A stretch of 64,000 nt of DNA from an uncultured Lachnospiraceae bacterium (GCA_910579395.1 CAJTUC010000008.1:1-64000), one strand, 5' to 3'. Counted from the first letter of the stretch, positions 1-8,243 are shown. Numbers and translations are program-made. The notes: a model not told the origin generated them from the letters alone.

Positions 1-909
1 ATGAACACAATGCTTACGGCAATCGTAACTATCGTGAAAGAAACACCCGCTAAAATCTGGAACTGCATCATAGGCGCAGTTACCAAAGTGGCTACATGGG
101 GCGCAAATATGCTGGCGAAAGCCAAAGAGGTAATGAACAGCATGGTTACTGGCATTGTGAACATTGTAAAAGAAGTGCCGCAGAAAATCTGGAACGCCAT
201 AGTAGGCGCAGTTACCAAAGTGGCTACGTGGGGAAGTAATATGCTGAACAAAGCCAAAGAGGTAATGAGCAGCATGGTTACTGGCATTGTGAATATTGTA
301 AAAGAAGTGCCGCAGAAGATTTACAACAGCATTTCTGCCGCCATATCCAAAGTAGCCCAGTGGGGTACAGAGGTAAAGAATAAAGCGGTAGAGGGTATGA
401 AAAATTGCGTAAGCGGTATTGTGAACGCTTTTTCTAATATCGGCAGCTCTTTTGCGGACATAGGAAGTAACATTGTGCATGGTATCTGGAACGGCATAAG
501 CAACGGCTGGAACTGGCTAAAAGACAAAGTTTCAAGCCTTGCAAGCAGCCTGCTAGATGCGGCAAAGAGCGCTTTAGGGATTGCCAGCCCGTCAAGGAAA
601 TTCAGGGACGAAGTAGGCGTATTCATGGCGCAGGGTATAGGTGTGGGCTTTTCTGATGAAATGGGAAAAGTAAACAAGCAGATAGAGGACAACATACCGC
701 AGGAGTTTGATATAGGCGCAAAAGTCAATGTAAGCAAAGATTTTACCTATGACACGGACGACGACGGGAAACCAAAGCCAAAGCCGAAAGGCGGCGGGGC
801 AGCAGGCGGCTTTACCGTGATACAGAATATCTATGCAGATACCACGGACTATGCAAAGCAGCAGAAAGAGGCTGCAAGGCAATTCAGAATGATAGCAAGG
901 ACGGTGTAG
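1..909 (+). CDS. Phage tail tape measure protein, C-terminal part
   Basis: This is the C-terminal end of a tail tape measure protein, which sets tail length and is ejected during DNA entry. The frame is open from the first base, so the gene continues upstream and the ATG at position 1 is probably not the start. Three near-identical 44-residue repeats (132 bp, starting near bases 10, 142 and 274) carry the pattern IVxIVKExPxKIWN followed by GAVTKVATWG, which suits a repetitive helical rod. Near residues 195-215 comes a SPSRKFRDEVG motif and a Gly-rich segment, typical of tape measure C-termini in Firmicutes siphophages. The next gene is a distal tail protein, the usual order. The family call is firm; the repeats are seen directly. 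Confidence 0.85.
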   Translation: MNTMLTAIVTIVKETPAKIWNCIIGAVTKVATWGANMLAKAKEVMNSMVTGIVNIVKEVPQKIWNAIVGAVTKVATWGSNMLNKAKEVMSSMVTGIVNIVKEVPQKIYNSISAAISKVAQWGTEVKNKAVEGMKNCVSGIVNAFSNIGSSFADIGSNIVHGIWNGISNGWNWLKDKVSSLASSLLDAAKSALGIASPSRKFRDEVGVFMAQGIGVGFSDEMGKVNKQIEDNIPQEFDIGAKVNVSKDFTYDTDDDGKPKPKPKGGGAAGGFTVIQNIYADTTDYAKQQKEAARQFRMIARTV

Positions 910-912
910 GGC

Positions 913-1800
913 ATGGAAAATGAAAAGCTGACATTTACAAATTCACGGGGCGAGAGCCTGGAACTGGGGACGGAAAGTATATTTTTCTGCAACATAAGCA
1001 AGGACGTAGGCGGCATAGCGGGCGTTACGAATGTGATTTACAGCACAAACAGCATGGGGCAGCACGGCGACACATACGTAGGGCAGCGCATAGAGGCACG
1101 GGACATGGATATTTTAGGGCATATCAATACACGGGACAAGGCGCAGGCATTACAGCTGCGCCGCCAGATGCTTAAGATACTTAACCCAGAGCTGGGCGGC
1201 ACTCTGACCTATGAATACGGCGGCTTTAAGCGTGTGATAAATTGCAGGACGTTTGGAGAGCCGAAGATAGAGAGAAAAAGCGTGCTGTATGAGTTTTCTT
1301 TCCAGCTGGAGTGCCTTAACCCGTTCTGGCGTGAAGAGGACGAAACAAAAGAGGATATAGCAAGCTGGGTGGCTGCGTGGCATTTCCCCTGCGTGATTGA
1401 CAAGGACGACAGTAAAAGCATGATATTTGGCTACAGAGCCGAGAGCGTGATAGTGGACTGCTACAACGAGGGCGACGTGTCAACGGGTATGCGCATACGC
1501 TTTACGGCGCTGGGGACGGTAAGCAATCCCATTCTGCTAAACGTGGATACCGAGGAATTTATACAGGTAAACGCAGTGATGCAGACGGGCGACGTAATAG
1601 AGATTAACACGAAATACGGCAGCAAGGGCGCTAAACTGATACGGGACGGGAAAGAAACGGATTATTTCCGCTATATCGACGTAGACAGTACATTCATGCA
1701 GCTTGCCATAGGCGACAATAATTTTAGGTATGATGCAGCAGGCGGCGTAAATTCGCTGGAAGTGGCGATTTTCTACAATAAGGAATTTTTAGGAGTGTGA
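913..1800 (+). CDS. Distal tail protein (Dit / siphovirus tail component)
   Basis: A 295-residue protein that fits the Dit/Sipho_tail family, the hexameric hub joining the tail tube to the tip complex. Support: position directly after the tape measure gene (3-base gap), the expected length, and an N-terminal half ending in FSFQLECLNPFW, a pattern common in Dit proteins of Gram-positive phages. A beta-rich C-terminal half (residues about 150-295) has no recognisable carbohydrate-binding motif. It is followed four bases later by the Gp37-like tail gene, so the tail genes form one transcription unit. The assignment rests on order and pattern recognition, not on a search. Confidence 0.78.
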   Translation: MENEKLTFTNSRGESLELGTESIFFCNISKDVGGIAGVTNVIYSTNSMGQHGDTYVGQRIEARDMDILGHINTRDKAQALQLRRQMLKILNPELGGTLTYEYGGFKRVINCRTFGEPKIERKSVLYEFSFQLECLNPFWREEDETKEDIASWVAAWHFPCVIDKDDSKSMIFGYRAESVIVDCYNEGDVSTGMRIRFTALGTVSNPILLNVDTEEFIQVNAVMQTGDVIEINTKYGSKGAKLIRDGKETDYFRYIDVDSTFMQLAIGDNNFRYDAAGGVNSLEVAIFYNKEFLGV

Positions 1801-1804
1801 CGGC

Positions 1805-2959
1805 ATGGAGATTAGGGTATTTGACAAGACGGTAGAGCCGCTGGGGACGATAGACGAAATGGCAAGCCTGCTATGGCACACGAAATACTTTGACGTGGGT
1901 ACATTCAGCCTGCTTGCGCCGATTACGGACAATAACAGCCGTTTGCTGGTAGAGGGCAACATACTTACCAAGCACGACGGCAAAAAGGAAGTACAGACCG
2001 CAGACGGCGGGATATGGCGCAGGGCTGCGCAGATTACCTACGTACATATAACCAAAGACGAGAACGGGCTAGAGCAGCTAGAGGCGCAGGGCTATATGTT
2101 GAGCCGCTGGCTTAACAAGCGCTGCATCTGCCCGCAGATTGTGGCGACAGCCACGAACCAGAGCCTTATAAACACAATGGTAACAAAGAACTGCGGCAGC
2201 GGGGCGGGCGCAAAGCGGCGTTTCCCGCAGTTTGTCACGCTGCCGCAGGATACCATAGCAGGCAGCAGCGTTGAGTACGCAAACGAGGTATACGCAAAGC
2301 TGGGGCAGGAAGTAAAGGCGAGGGCGCAGGCTGGCAAGCTGGGCTATGACATTCTGGTAAACGAAAGAGAGAAGAAATACGGCTTTTATCTGTATAAGGG
2401 CAAAGACCTTACGGCGGCAAACAACGACGGTAACACGCCCTGCATATTTTCCCGTGACTTTGACAACGTGAACGAGCAGGAGTACACAGCCAGTATAGAG
2501 AACTGCGGGAACTTTATCTATGTGCAGGGGGCGGCAGACGACAACGGCAGCCAGCCCGTAGTTACCGTGGACGGAGAGGGCGCAGCGGGCTTAGAGCTGG
2601 AAGAGGTTTTTTGTGATGCCACGGACATAGCAAGGAAGTACCAGAGCGGGGAAACAGAGGTAACAATACCGCTTAATACCTATCTGGCTATGCTTAAGAC
2701 AAGGGGCGGCGCAGAACTGGAAAGCTACGGGAAAACGATAAACTTTGTGAGTACCATAAACACAAATTCTAACTTGAAATTCAAGAGCGATTTTGATTTA
2801 GGCGACCGTATCACTTGCAAAGAGGAAAAGTGGGGGATACAGATAGACGCACGCATAACGGAAGTGACAGAAACGTACCAGAAAGGCGAGGAAACCATAG
2901 AGGCGACTTTTGGGGACAGCCTGCCTACGCTGGTAGACCAGATAAGGAAAGTGAGGTAG
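1805..2959 (+). CDS. Siphovirus Gp37-like tail protein
   Basis: A 384-residue tail-tip protein resembling the siphovirus ReqiPepy6 Gp37-like family, which occupies the position of the tail-associated hub or endopeptidase protein after Dit. The N-terminus (EIRVFDKTVEPLGTIDEMAS) and the LLWHTKYFDVGTFSLLAP segment are characteristic of this family. No peptidase motif is visible, so it is probably structural. It starts four bases after the distal tail gene and ends six bases before the next tail gene, with a purine-rich ribosome site (gaggtagaggga) serving that next gene. Confidence 0.72.
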   Translation: MEIRVFDKTVEPLGTIDEMASLLWHTKYFDVGTFSLLAPITDNNSRLLVEGNILTKHDGKKEVQTADGGIWRRAAQITYVHITKDENGLEQLEAQGYMLSRWLNKRCICPQIVATATNQSLINTMVTKNCGSGAGAKRRFPQFVTLPQDTIAGSSVEYANEVYAKLGQEVKARAQAGKLGYDILVNEREKKYGFYLYKGKDLTAANNDGNTPCIFSRDFDNVNEQEYTASIENCGNFIYVQGAADDNGSQPVVTVDGEGAAGLELEEVFCDATDIARKYQSGETEVTIPLNTYLAMLKTRGGAELESYGKTINFVSTINTNSNLKFKSDFDLGDRITCKEEKWGIQIDARITEVTETYQKGEETIEATFGDSLPTLVDQIRKVR

Positions 2960-2964
2960 AGGGA

Positions 2965-4101
2965 ATGGCAGACAGCTTACCATTTAACGCCATAAAGGTA
3001 GATGGAGAATTTGACAGGGTATTTAAAGCCGAGGACTGGGCGTGGTATTTTGCCACGTTCTTAGCAAGCGGCGTATTCCCAAAGCCGAGCGACGGGCTGC
3101 AAGTAGTGGCACATAGCGGCATGGAAATAAGGGTAAATATGGGATACGCCTTTATAAACGGGTACGCCTTTAGAAACCCAACAAGCAAGGGAGTAATGCT
3201 GGATAGGGCAGAGGGGGCGCAGAATAGGGTAGACAGAGTGGTAGTGCGCTGGGACTTAGTGCTGCGGGACATTTACATAGACGTGCTTAAGGGCGTGCCG
3301 TCTGCAAAGCCAGTGGCAGCAGCCTTAACACGTAATACGGAAGTATGGGAGCTGGCGCTTGCGGACATTTATGTAGGCAAGGGCGTAACAAAGATACTGA
3401 CGCAGAACATCACAGACCAGCGCTTTAATAGTGCCGTCTGCGGCATTGTAGTAGGGACGGTAAAGGAAATAGACGCAAGTGTACTTACAAAGCAGTTTAC
3501 GGACTTTTTCAATACCTACAGCGCAGCCGTGCTGGACGAGTTTAGCGTATACAAGCAGAACATGGAAAAGTACCTTACAGAGCTGGCGGGTATATATGAA
3601 AGCTACGTAACCCAGACAGAAAGCCTTTTTACGCAGTACGAAAGCCAGTTTAACGAGCGCTACACAACGTTTGAGAACACATTGAACAACTGGGACGAAG
3701 AGCTTTTGAAAGCCTATACTGCTTTTATGGCAAATATGCAGCTTTTCCAGACAGAGGCGCAGAACGATTTTAACGCATGGTTTGAGGCTATCAAGGGGCA
3801 GCTGGGGGAAGATGCGGCAGGGCAGCTACAGCTTGAAATAGACGGGCTTACGGCAGCAGTGCAGGAGCTTACGCAGGCGGCAGCGGCAGGAACGGCAGAA
3901 ACGAAAGAGGCACTTAAGGGGCTGGAAGAGCGGGTAAAAAGGATAGAAAGCGGCTGGGGCATTGATTATAAGCACGACGCAGTATTAGGGCTTTGCTACA
4001 TGGGCGCAGCCTACATGAGCCAGCATTACGAAAGAGAGGTAGACACGGCAGTATTAGGGCTTGCTTATGCGGGCAATTCCTATCTTGCAAATACATTTTA
4101 G
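2965..4101 (+). CDS. Phage baseplate/tail fibre protein with coiled-coil stalk
   Basis: A 378-residue structural protein. The start at 2965 is chosen because gaggtagaggga precedes it and because the upstream in-frame extension overlaps the previous gene by about 150 bases. Residues 1-150 look like an N-terminal baseplate-attachment domain (DGLQVVAHSGMEIRVNMGYA, then a strand-rich segment). Residues about 170-330 are long helices rich in Glu, Gln and Tyr, consistent with a trimeric coiled-coil stalk. The C-terminus carries two similar short blocks (HDAVLGLCYMGAAYMSQHYE and TAVLGLAYAGNSYLANTF). Its place before the DGR target suggests it belongs to the host-recognition device. The exact role is inferred. 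Confidence 0.65.
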   Translation: MADSLPFNAIKVDGEFDRVFKAEDWAWYFATFLASGVFPKPSDGLQVVAHSGMEIRVNMGYAFINGYAFRNPTSKGVMLDRAEGAQNRVDRVVVRWDLVLRDIYIDVLKGVPSAKPVAAALTRNTEVWELALADIYVGKGVTKILTQNITDQRFNSAVCGIVVGTVKEIDASVLTKQFTDFFNTYSAAVLDEFSVYKQNMEKYLTELAGIYESYVTQTESLFTQYESQFNERYTTFENTLNNWDEELLKAYTAFMANMQLFQTEAQNDFNAWFEAIKGQLGEDAAGQLQLEIDGLTAAVQELTQAAAAGTAETKEALKGLEERVKRIESGWGIDYKHDAVLGLCYMGAAYMSQHYEREVDTAVLGLAYAGNSYLANTF

Positions 4102-4116
4102 GAAAGGTGGCAGACC

Positions 4117-4554
4117 ATGAAAGGATTTCCAAAGACATTAAAGACCAAAGAGGACTATTACAACTGCCTTGCTATGGTGGCGGCTGGGGAGCTGGCGGCG
4201 GCTGATTTGCTGGCAAAGATTGAGAGCGCAGAGGCGCAGCGCCATATACAGTGCGCAGTAGTGGAGGCGCAGCCAGAAAAGAAAGCCGTAACGCTTATCT
4301 ACTGCGACGAGGCAGCAGCAGGCATGAAGTTTACGGCGGGCGGCGTATCTGGCACGGTGCAGGCAGTAACGCACGTACAGAGCGGCGAGGCGCAGGTAGC
4401 AGGAGAGGCGGCGAATGACCGCACGGCGCTTACACTGTCTAAGGCAGTGGCGGCAGACTGCACCGTGATTGCGCTGGAAACGGCAGAAACCGTGGCAGGC
4501 ATGACAACTGACGACATTACAGCATTGAAAGGAGTGTTAAAACAGTATGAGTAG
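4117..4554 (+). CDS. Phage protein of unknown function upstream of the DGR target
   Basis: A 145-residue Ala-rich protein that I do not recognise. Residues 1-50 are helical (KTKEDYYNCLAMVAAGELAA) and the rest looks beta-rich with many Val, Thr and Ala. The ribosome site is aggaaaggtgg upstream of 4117. Its last codons overlap the start of the variable protein by eight bases (4547-4554), so the two are probably translationally coupled. That coupling suggests a tail accessory or chaperone role for the variable protein, but nothing in the sequence proves it. Confidence 0.6.
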   Translation: MKGFPKTLKTKEDYYNCLAMVAAGELAAADLLAKIESAEAQRHIQCAVVEAQPEKKAVTLIYCDEAAAGMKFTAGGVSGTVQAVTHVQSGEAQVAGEAANDRTALTLSKAVAADCTVIALETAETVAGMTTDDITALKGVLKQYE

Positions 4555-5689
4555 GTTAATGGTTGACGACGTGACAAAGACCGACGCAAGGGCGCTTTTG
4601 AACGTAAACAAAATGGCTATGATTAGCGATATTGTAGCGCCCAGCAACGAGTATATGTACGCCAGTGGTGCAAACGAGCTGACGGTAGTAGAGGGCTGCG
4701 TTATCGCAGTGGGCGGCGCTGGCATATTTAAGACGGGAAACACAGTGCTTACGGCTGCTAATCTGGACGTAGGCAGCGCTTTTGCCGTGGGTAATGATTA
4801 CTACGTATATATCTGCGACAGCAGGATTGATGCGGCAGACGAGCGGTATATCATTTCCCTTAATTCCACGTACCCTAATGGCTGGAACGCAAGCAACAGC
4901 CGAAAAATAGGCGGCTTTCATTACGGGCGCTGCCGTAAGGTAGACGGCAATTTGCAGCCCGTGAACAGCAGCGGCGTTATCTTTGGCACTGGCTGGGAAA
5001 GCGCAGTAAGCAGCGGCATTGTGCCACGTTCTGTATGGACGCTGGGACACCGCCCGAAATGCAGCCCAGAGGGTATGGTATATCTGGGCGGCGGCACATG
5101 GGTAGACATTTACCTTAACAGCGACGACGGCGCAAAGGGCTTAAAGTCCTCTTACAACTGCGCACCCGCCACGGGTACAGAGGGGCTGAACTGGTACAAT
5201 TTTGTAGAACGTCTGGCAAAGAGCGGTAAGCGCCTGCCAGATTACAGCGAGTTTTGCGCCTACGCTTTTGGCAGCCCGCAGGGATTGGATAACGCAAATA
5301 CAAACGCATGGACGGCGACCACGAATACGGGCAGGGGCGTTACGGGCAGCGTGGTTAATGCTGTTTCTGCCGTAGGCTGCGTAGATGCCGTGGGGCGTGT
5401 TTGGGAATGGCTTAACGACCTTATCACAAGGGCAGAACACGCCACAAATGCAGATTACCACCCTACAGCAGCGTGGGGCTGGGATAAGAAAACGCCGCTT
5501 AAGACGGGCGAGAAAAATTACGACGTTGGCAATATCTACCAGTATTACGCATATTCTTTGGCGGCGCTGATAGCGGGCGGCTGCTGGGGCAATGGCGCTA
5601 ATGCGGGCGCACGTGCCGTGAGTTGCAGCAATTACCCGTGGAACGTGGACGGCGGCATTGGCGGGCGTGGGGCGTGTGACTCCATGTAG
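4547..5689 (+). CDS. DGR variable protein (C-type-lectin-like tail tip, Mtd-like)
   Basis: A 380-residue protein that is the diversification target of the DGR. The C-terminal half has the formylglycine-enzyme/C-type-lectin pattern used by DGR ligand proteins, including GRVWEWLND near residue 285 and a Gly/Asn/Trp-rich end. The last 42 codons (VR, 5557-5680) match the template repeat downstream except at template adenines. Compared with the template, six Asn codons now read Cys, Gly, Ser, Ser, Asp and Gly, all in the expected ligand-binding face. VR ends three codons before the stop, the usual layout. As the last structural gene of a tail module it should be a receptor-binding tip whose variation switches host range. 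The lectin fold is inferred; the VR/TR relation is read directly. Confidence 0.9.
   Translation: MSRLMVDDVTKTDARALLNVNKMAMISDIVAPSNEYMYASGANELTVVEGCVIAVGGAGIFKTGNTVLTAANLDVGSAFAVGNDYYVYICDSRIDAADERYIISLNSTYPNGWNASNSRKIGGFHYGRCRKVDGNLQPVNSSGVIFGTGWESAVSSGIVPRSVWTLGHRPKCSPEGMVYLGGGTWVDIYLNSDDGAKGLKSSYNCAPATGTEGLNWYNFVERLAKSGKRLPDYSEFCAYAFGSPQGLDNANTNAWTATTNTGRGVTGSVVNAVSAVGCVDAVGRVWEWLNDLITRAEHATNADYHPTAAWGWDKKTPLKTGEKNYDVGNIYQYYAYSLAALIAGGCWGNGANAGARAVSCSNYPWNVDGGIGGRGACDSM
5557..5680 (+). repeat. DGR variable repeat (VR)
   Basis: This 124-bp segment at the 3' end of the variable gene aligns without gaps to the template repeat at 6120-6243 (offset 563). I count nine differences: 5582, 5583, 5588, 5589, 5622, 5628, 5648, 5654 and 5655. 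All nine face an A in the template; eight are A to G and one (5582) is A to T. None of the roughly 98 non-adenine template positions differ. The last 25 bases (5656-5680) are identical and GC-rich, as expected of the initiation-of-mutagenic-homing end. Confidence 0.95.
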
Positions 5690-5690
5690 A

Positions 5691-5711
5691 CGGCGGGCGA
5701 AAGCCCAGCCG
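5691..5711 (+). promoter_or_regulatory. DGR target-recognition hairpin with GAAA tetraloop
   Basis: Directly after the variable gene's stop codon is an inverted repeat: cggcgggc, loop gaaa, gcccagccg. It makes an eight-base-pair stem with one bulged A and a GAAA loop, ten bases past the end of VR. DGR targets in the Bordetella phage system need a hairpin or cruciform with a GRNA tetraloop just downstream of VR. The position, stem length and loop here match that description. The function is inferred from that precedent. Confidence 0.8.
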
Positions 5712-5730
5712 ACTACTACGGGGGTGTGAA

Positions 5731-6087
5731 ATGACGACGCAGGGAAAAACAGACCAATTACACCAGAAAATATATGATTTCCTGCTATACATATACCCGC
5801 TGCTAAGCAAGTACCCAAAATTTGAAAAATTCAGCCTGCAAACAGCGACCAGAAACGCAATACTGGAAATGCTGCAAGAGGTAATCAAGTGGGACAAGAC
5901 GGCGACGAAAAGCCATTTATACGCAGCGGATACGGCGCTACAGCAGAGTAAGGAGCTGCTGCGGCTGGCAAACGATTTGAAGTATAGCGCAATGAACGCC
6001 CAGCACTACGGCACGAGCAGCCGAAAGCTGAAAGAGATAGGAGTTATGCTGGGGGAACTCATAGAAGAGGTAAAAGCAAAGAAGTAA
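5731..6087 (+). CDS. avd: DGR accessory variability determinant (Avd)
   Basis: A 118-residue, almost entirely helical protein with the pattern of Avd proteins, which form a pentameric four-helix-bundle barrel that binds the DGR reverse transcriptase and template RNA. The helices are visible as residues 8-25 (QLHQKIYDFLLYIYPLLSKY), 30-55, 60-85 and 95-118, with a basic C-terminus (EEVKAKK). It sits between the target gene and the template repeat, its standard place. The start at 5731 follows a gggggtg ribosome-site region, 41 bases after the variable gene. Confidence 0.88.
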   Translation: MTTQGKTDQLHQKIYDFLLYIYPLLSKYPKFEKFSLQTATRNAILEMLQEVIKWDKTATKSHLYAADTALQQSKELLRLANDLKYSAMNAQHYGTSSRKLKEIGVMLGELIEEVKAKK

Positions 6088-6119
6088 TGAAAACATGGGG
6101 CAGCTGCTTACTACAGCCC

Positions 6120-6243
6120 TTTGGCGGCGCTGATAGCGGGCGGCAACTGGAACAATGGCGCTAATGCGGGCGCACGTGCCGTGAATTGCAACAATTACCC
6201 GTGGAACGTGAACGGCAACATTGGCGGGCGTGGGGCGTGTGAC
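6120..6243 (+). repeat. DGR template repeat (TR)
   Basis: This non-coding 124-bp template is copied by the reverse transcriptase with adenine-specific errors and transferred to VR. It lies 32 bases after avd and about 160 bases before the reverse transcriptase gene. It contains about 26 adenines, concentrated in AAC and AAT codons when read in the frame of the target (NWNNG, NCNNY, NVNGN), so almost any first- or second-position change alters the amino acid. Homology to VR stops at 6243-6244. Confidence 0.95.
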
Positions 6244-6406
6244 TTAGTGAGAGCATTATAGGCTTAGCGTATCTACGGAACACTAGCAAGAGGATTTTAA
6301 GCAGATGCTTAATAACCTAGAGTCAGAGCGGCTGTCCCGCCGTAAGGCAAAGAGAAAAAGCAGGGCTGCTGGTTAGTAGCTGCGGCGAAAGGCAGGAGCT
6401 TTAATT
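6244..6406 (+). ncRNA. TR-RT spacer, probable part of the DGR template RNA
   Basis: This 163-bp stretch has no convincing ORF. It should be transcribed as the 3' part of the TR RNA, which in studied DGRs is needed for Avd/RT binding and cDNA priming. Small hairpins can be drawn: cggc/gccg around 6330-6346 and gctgc/gtagc around 6365-6380. The ribosome site of the reverse transcriptase (aggagc, 6394-6399) sits at its end. The RNA role follows from established DGR biology; the folds are only candidates. Confidence 0.55.
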
Positions 6407-7468
6407 TTGAAACGAGTAGGATATACCACGAACCAGAGCGGCGAGCGGGTAACGCTTGTAGAGGCTATGGCTGATTATGCAAACGTGCAGAAAGCCTACA
6501 ACAAAGCCAGAAAGTGCAAGCGATACCGCAAAGACGTTTTGATATTTACCAAAGACAAAGAGGGCAATTTAGAAGAGGTGCGGGACGACATTCTAAACCT
6601 TTCCTATGAGCCAAGCGAGTACCATTATTTTAAGGTATTCGAGCCGAAAGAGCGGCAGATAATGGCGCTGCCATTCTATGACAGAGTGGTACAGCACGCC
6701 ATAAACAACGTGTTAGAGCCTATATTTGATAAGCGGTTTATATCCCAGTCCTACGCCTGCCGAAAAGGTAAGGGTATGCACGCTGCATCTGATACGCTGC
6801 AAGAATGGCTGTATGAGTGGCAGAAATTCCACCCAGACGAGCCGCTTTACGCTATCAAGGCAGACATACACCACTATTTCCAGAGTATAGACCACGGCAT
6901 ACTTAAGGCTGAAATACGCAAGGTTATTAAGGACGCTGGGGTACTGGCGCTGCTGGATAAAATCATAGACCATAACGGCAATATGCCAGAGGGCGTAGGG
7001 ATACCCGTAGGAAACCTTACAAGCCAGCTATTCGCTAATATTTATCTGGATAAGCTGGATAAGTACATCAAGCATATGCTGGGCGCAAAGCAGTACATAC
7101 GGTACATGGACGACTTTATCATATTAAGCCCAGATAAAGACGAACTGCGGCACTGGCTGGCAGACATTGAGGCATTTTTACGGGACGAGCTGCGGCTTGC
7201 GCTTAACCCTAAGACTACGATACTGGCGGCAAAGAACGGGGTAGACTTTGTAGGCTACAAGCACAGGGCAACGCACAGAAAAGTAAGACCAGACAGCATT
7301 AAGCGTGTCAAACGGACAATCAAGAAGTGCGAAAGCGGAAAAATCACGAAAGAGCAGCTACAAAAGAGTATACAGAGCTGGACGGGACACGCAGGACACG
7401 CCGACAGCTACAACCTACGGAAGAAAATAAAATCGCTGGCAGATGCAGCCATACAAAAGGCGGCATAG
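6407..7468 (+). CDS. DGR reverse transcriptase
   Basis: A 353-residue reverse transcriptase that copies TR RNA into adenine-mutated cDNA. The catalytic YMDD box is at residues 233-236 (within IRYMDDFIIL). The DGR-specific motif VGNLTSQ is at residues 201-207, in place of the QGxxxSP of group II intron and retroviral enzymes; this change is tied to low fidelity at adenines. Other palm motifs are KADIHHYFQSIDH near residue 151 and VDFVGYKHR near residue 281. There is no maturase or endonuclease domain, as expected. The start is TTG at 6407, eight bases after aggagc; no ATG lies nearby. The gene ends before the lysis module. Confidence 0.95.
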   Translation: MKRVGYTTNQSGERVTLVEAMADYANVQKAYNKARKCKRYRKDVLIFTKDKEGNLEEVRDDILNLSYEPSEYHYFKVFEPKERQIMALPFYDRVVQHAINNVLEPIFDKRFISQSYACRKGKGMHAASDTLQEWLYEWQKFHPDEPLYAIKADIHHYFQSIDHGILKAEIRKVIKDAGVLALLDKIIDHNGNMPEGVGIPVGNLTSQLFANIYLDKLDKYIKHMLGAKQYIRYMDDFIILSPDKDELRHWLADIEAFLRDELRLALNPKTTILAAKNGVDFVGYKHRATHRKVRPDSIKRVKRTIKKCESGKITKEQLQKSIQSWTGHAGHADSYNLRKKIKSLADAAIQKAA

Positions 7469-7492
7469 ACCAGCAGGCGCAGGAGTGAGTAC

Positions 7493-7723
7493 ATGGGTAA
7501 CAATTTGCTACAAGTGCTGCAAGAGCAGCAGAACATCATTGAACAGCAAAGCAGGCTTATTGTGGATTTGACAGCCACACTGGAACACTGGGAGAGCGTA
7601 GCAGGGTACGACGGCGCAGGACTGAAAGAGCGGGCATTAAATTTGCAAAAGCAGAAAGGCAGGATTTATGGAAATGAAGATTATGGAATTTATCAACATG
7701 GCGGCAAACAACAAGGTAATTGA
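7493..7723 (+). CDS. Small phage protein, coiled-coil
   Basis: A 76-residue hydrophilic protein whose first 45 residues form a probable coiled coil (LQVLQEQQNIIEQQSRLIVD). It has a good ribosome site (caggagtgag) before the ATG at 7493. Its last 56 bases overlap the start of the holin gene in another frame. Phages often place a small helical protein between tail and holin genes, but I do not recognise this one. The overlap could mean translational coupling with the holin. Confidence 0.5.
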   Translation: MGNNLLQVLQEQQNIIEQQSRLIVDLTATLEHWESVAGYDGAGLKERALNLQKQKGRIYGNEDYGIYQHGGKQQGN

Positions 7724-8156
7724 GCTGGTGGTACTTGCGATTGTATTTGATACAATTTTCGGAGTGCTGCGGGCAGTGCGTGAAAAGAAGTTTAACAGCT
7801 GCGCAGGGATTGACGGGGCTATCCGCAAAGTGGGTATGCTGATTTCCCTTGTATTCATGCTGGCGGTTGATATGCTGATAAAGGTTAATCTTATCGGCTT
7901 TATCCCAGAGGCGGCACGTAACCAGCTGGGGCTTACGAGCGTGGGCGTGGCTGAATTTTTCGCACTTCTCTATATTGCCTACGAGGTAGTGAGCATTTTT
8001 AAGAACATGGCGCTTTGTGGGCTGCCCGTTAAGAAAGTCTGGGCGACGGTGCGGGCGTTTCTGGGGAAGTACACGGACGAGCTGCCAGACACGGACGAGC
8101 TGGACGGAAACAGCACCACGGGCAGCGTAGAGAGATACAGACAGCAGGAAAAATAA
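7668..8156 (+). CDS. Phage holin (TcdE/phage_holin_4 type)
   Basis: A 162-residue membrane protein expected to form the lysis pore. It has three or four hydrophobic segments: about residues 18-38 (VIELVVLAIVFDTIFGVLRA), 55-75 (GMLISLVFMLAVDMLIKV) and 95-112 (GVAEFFALLYIAYEVVSIF). The sequence TIFGVLRAVREKKFNSCAG between the first two is typical of this holin family in Clostridia. The C-terminal 40 residues are charged and cytoplasmic. It precedes the lysin gene, which supports the call. The start at 7668 follows aggcagg. Confidence 0.82.
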   Translation: MEMKIMEFINMAANNKVIELVVLAIVFDTIFGVLRAVREKKFNSCAGIDGAIRKVGMLISLVFMLAVDMLIKVNLIGFIPEAARNQLGLTSVGVAEFFALLYIAYEVVSIFKNMALCGLPVKKVWATVRAFLGKYTDELPDTDELDGNSTTGSVERYRQQEK

Positions 8157-8243
8157 TAAAACAAATAAAACATAGACAGTATGCAGCAGGCGCTTACGGG
8201 AAACCGCAGGCGCTTGTTTCATGCAGAAAGGACGGTAAAGACC

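Noticed and set aside
5141..5818. Long minus-strand ORF opposite the DGR variable gene
   Set aside because: It is antisense to the variable gene, VR and hairpin, with no recognisable protein pattern or start signal.
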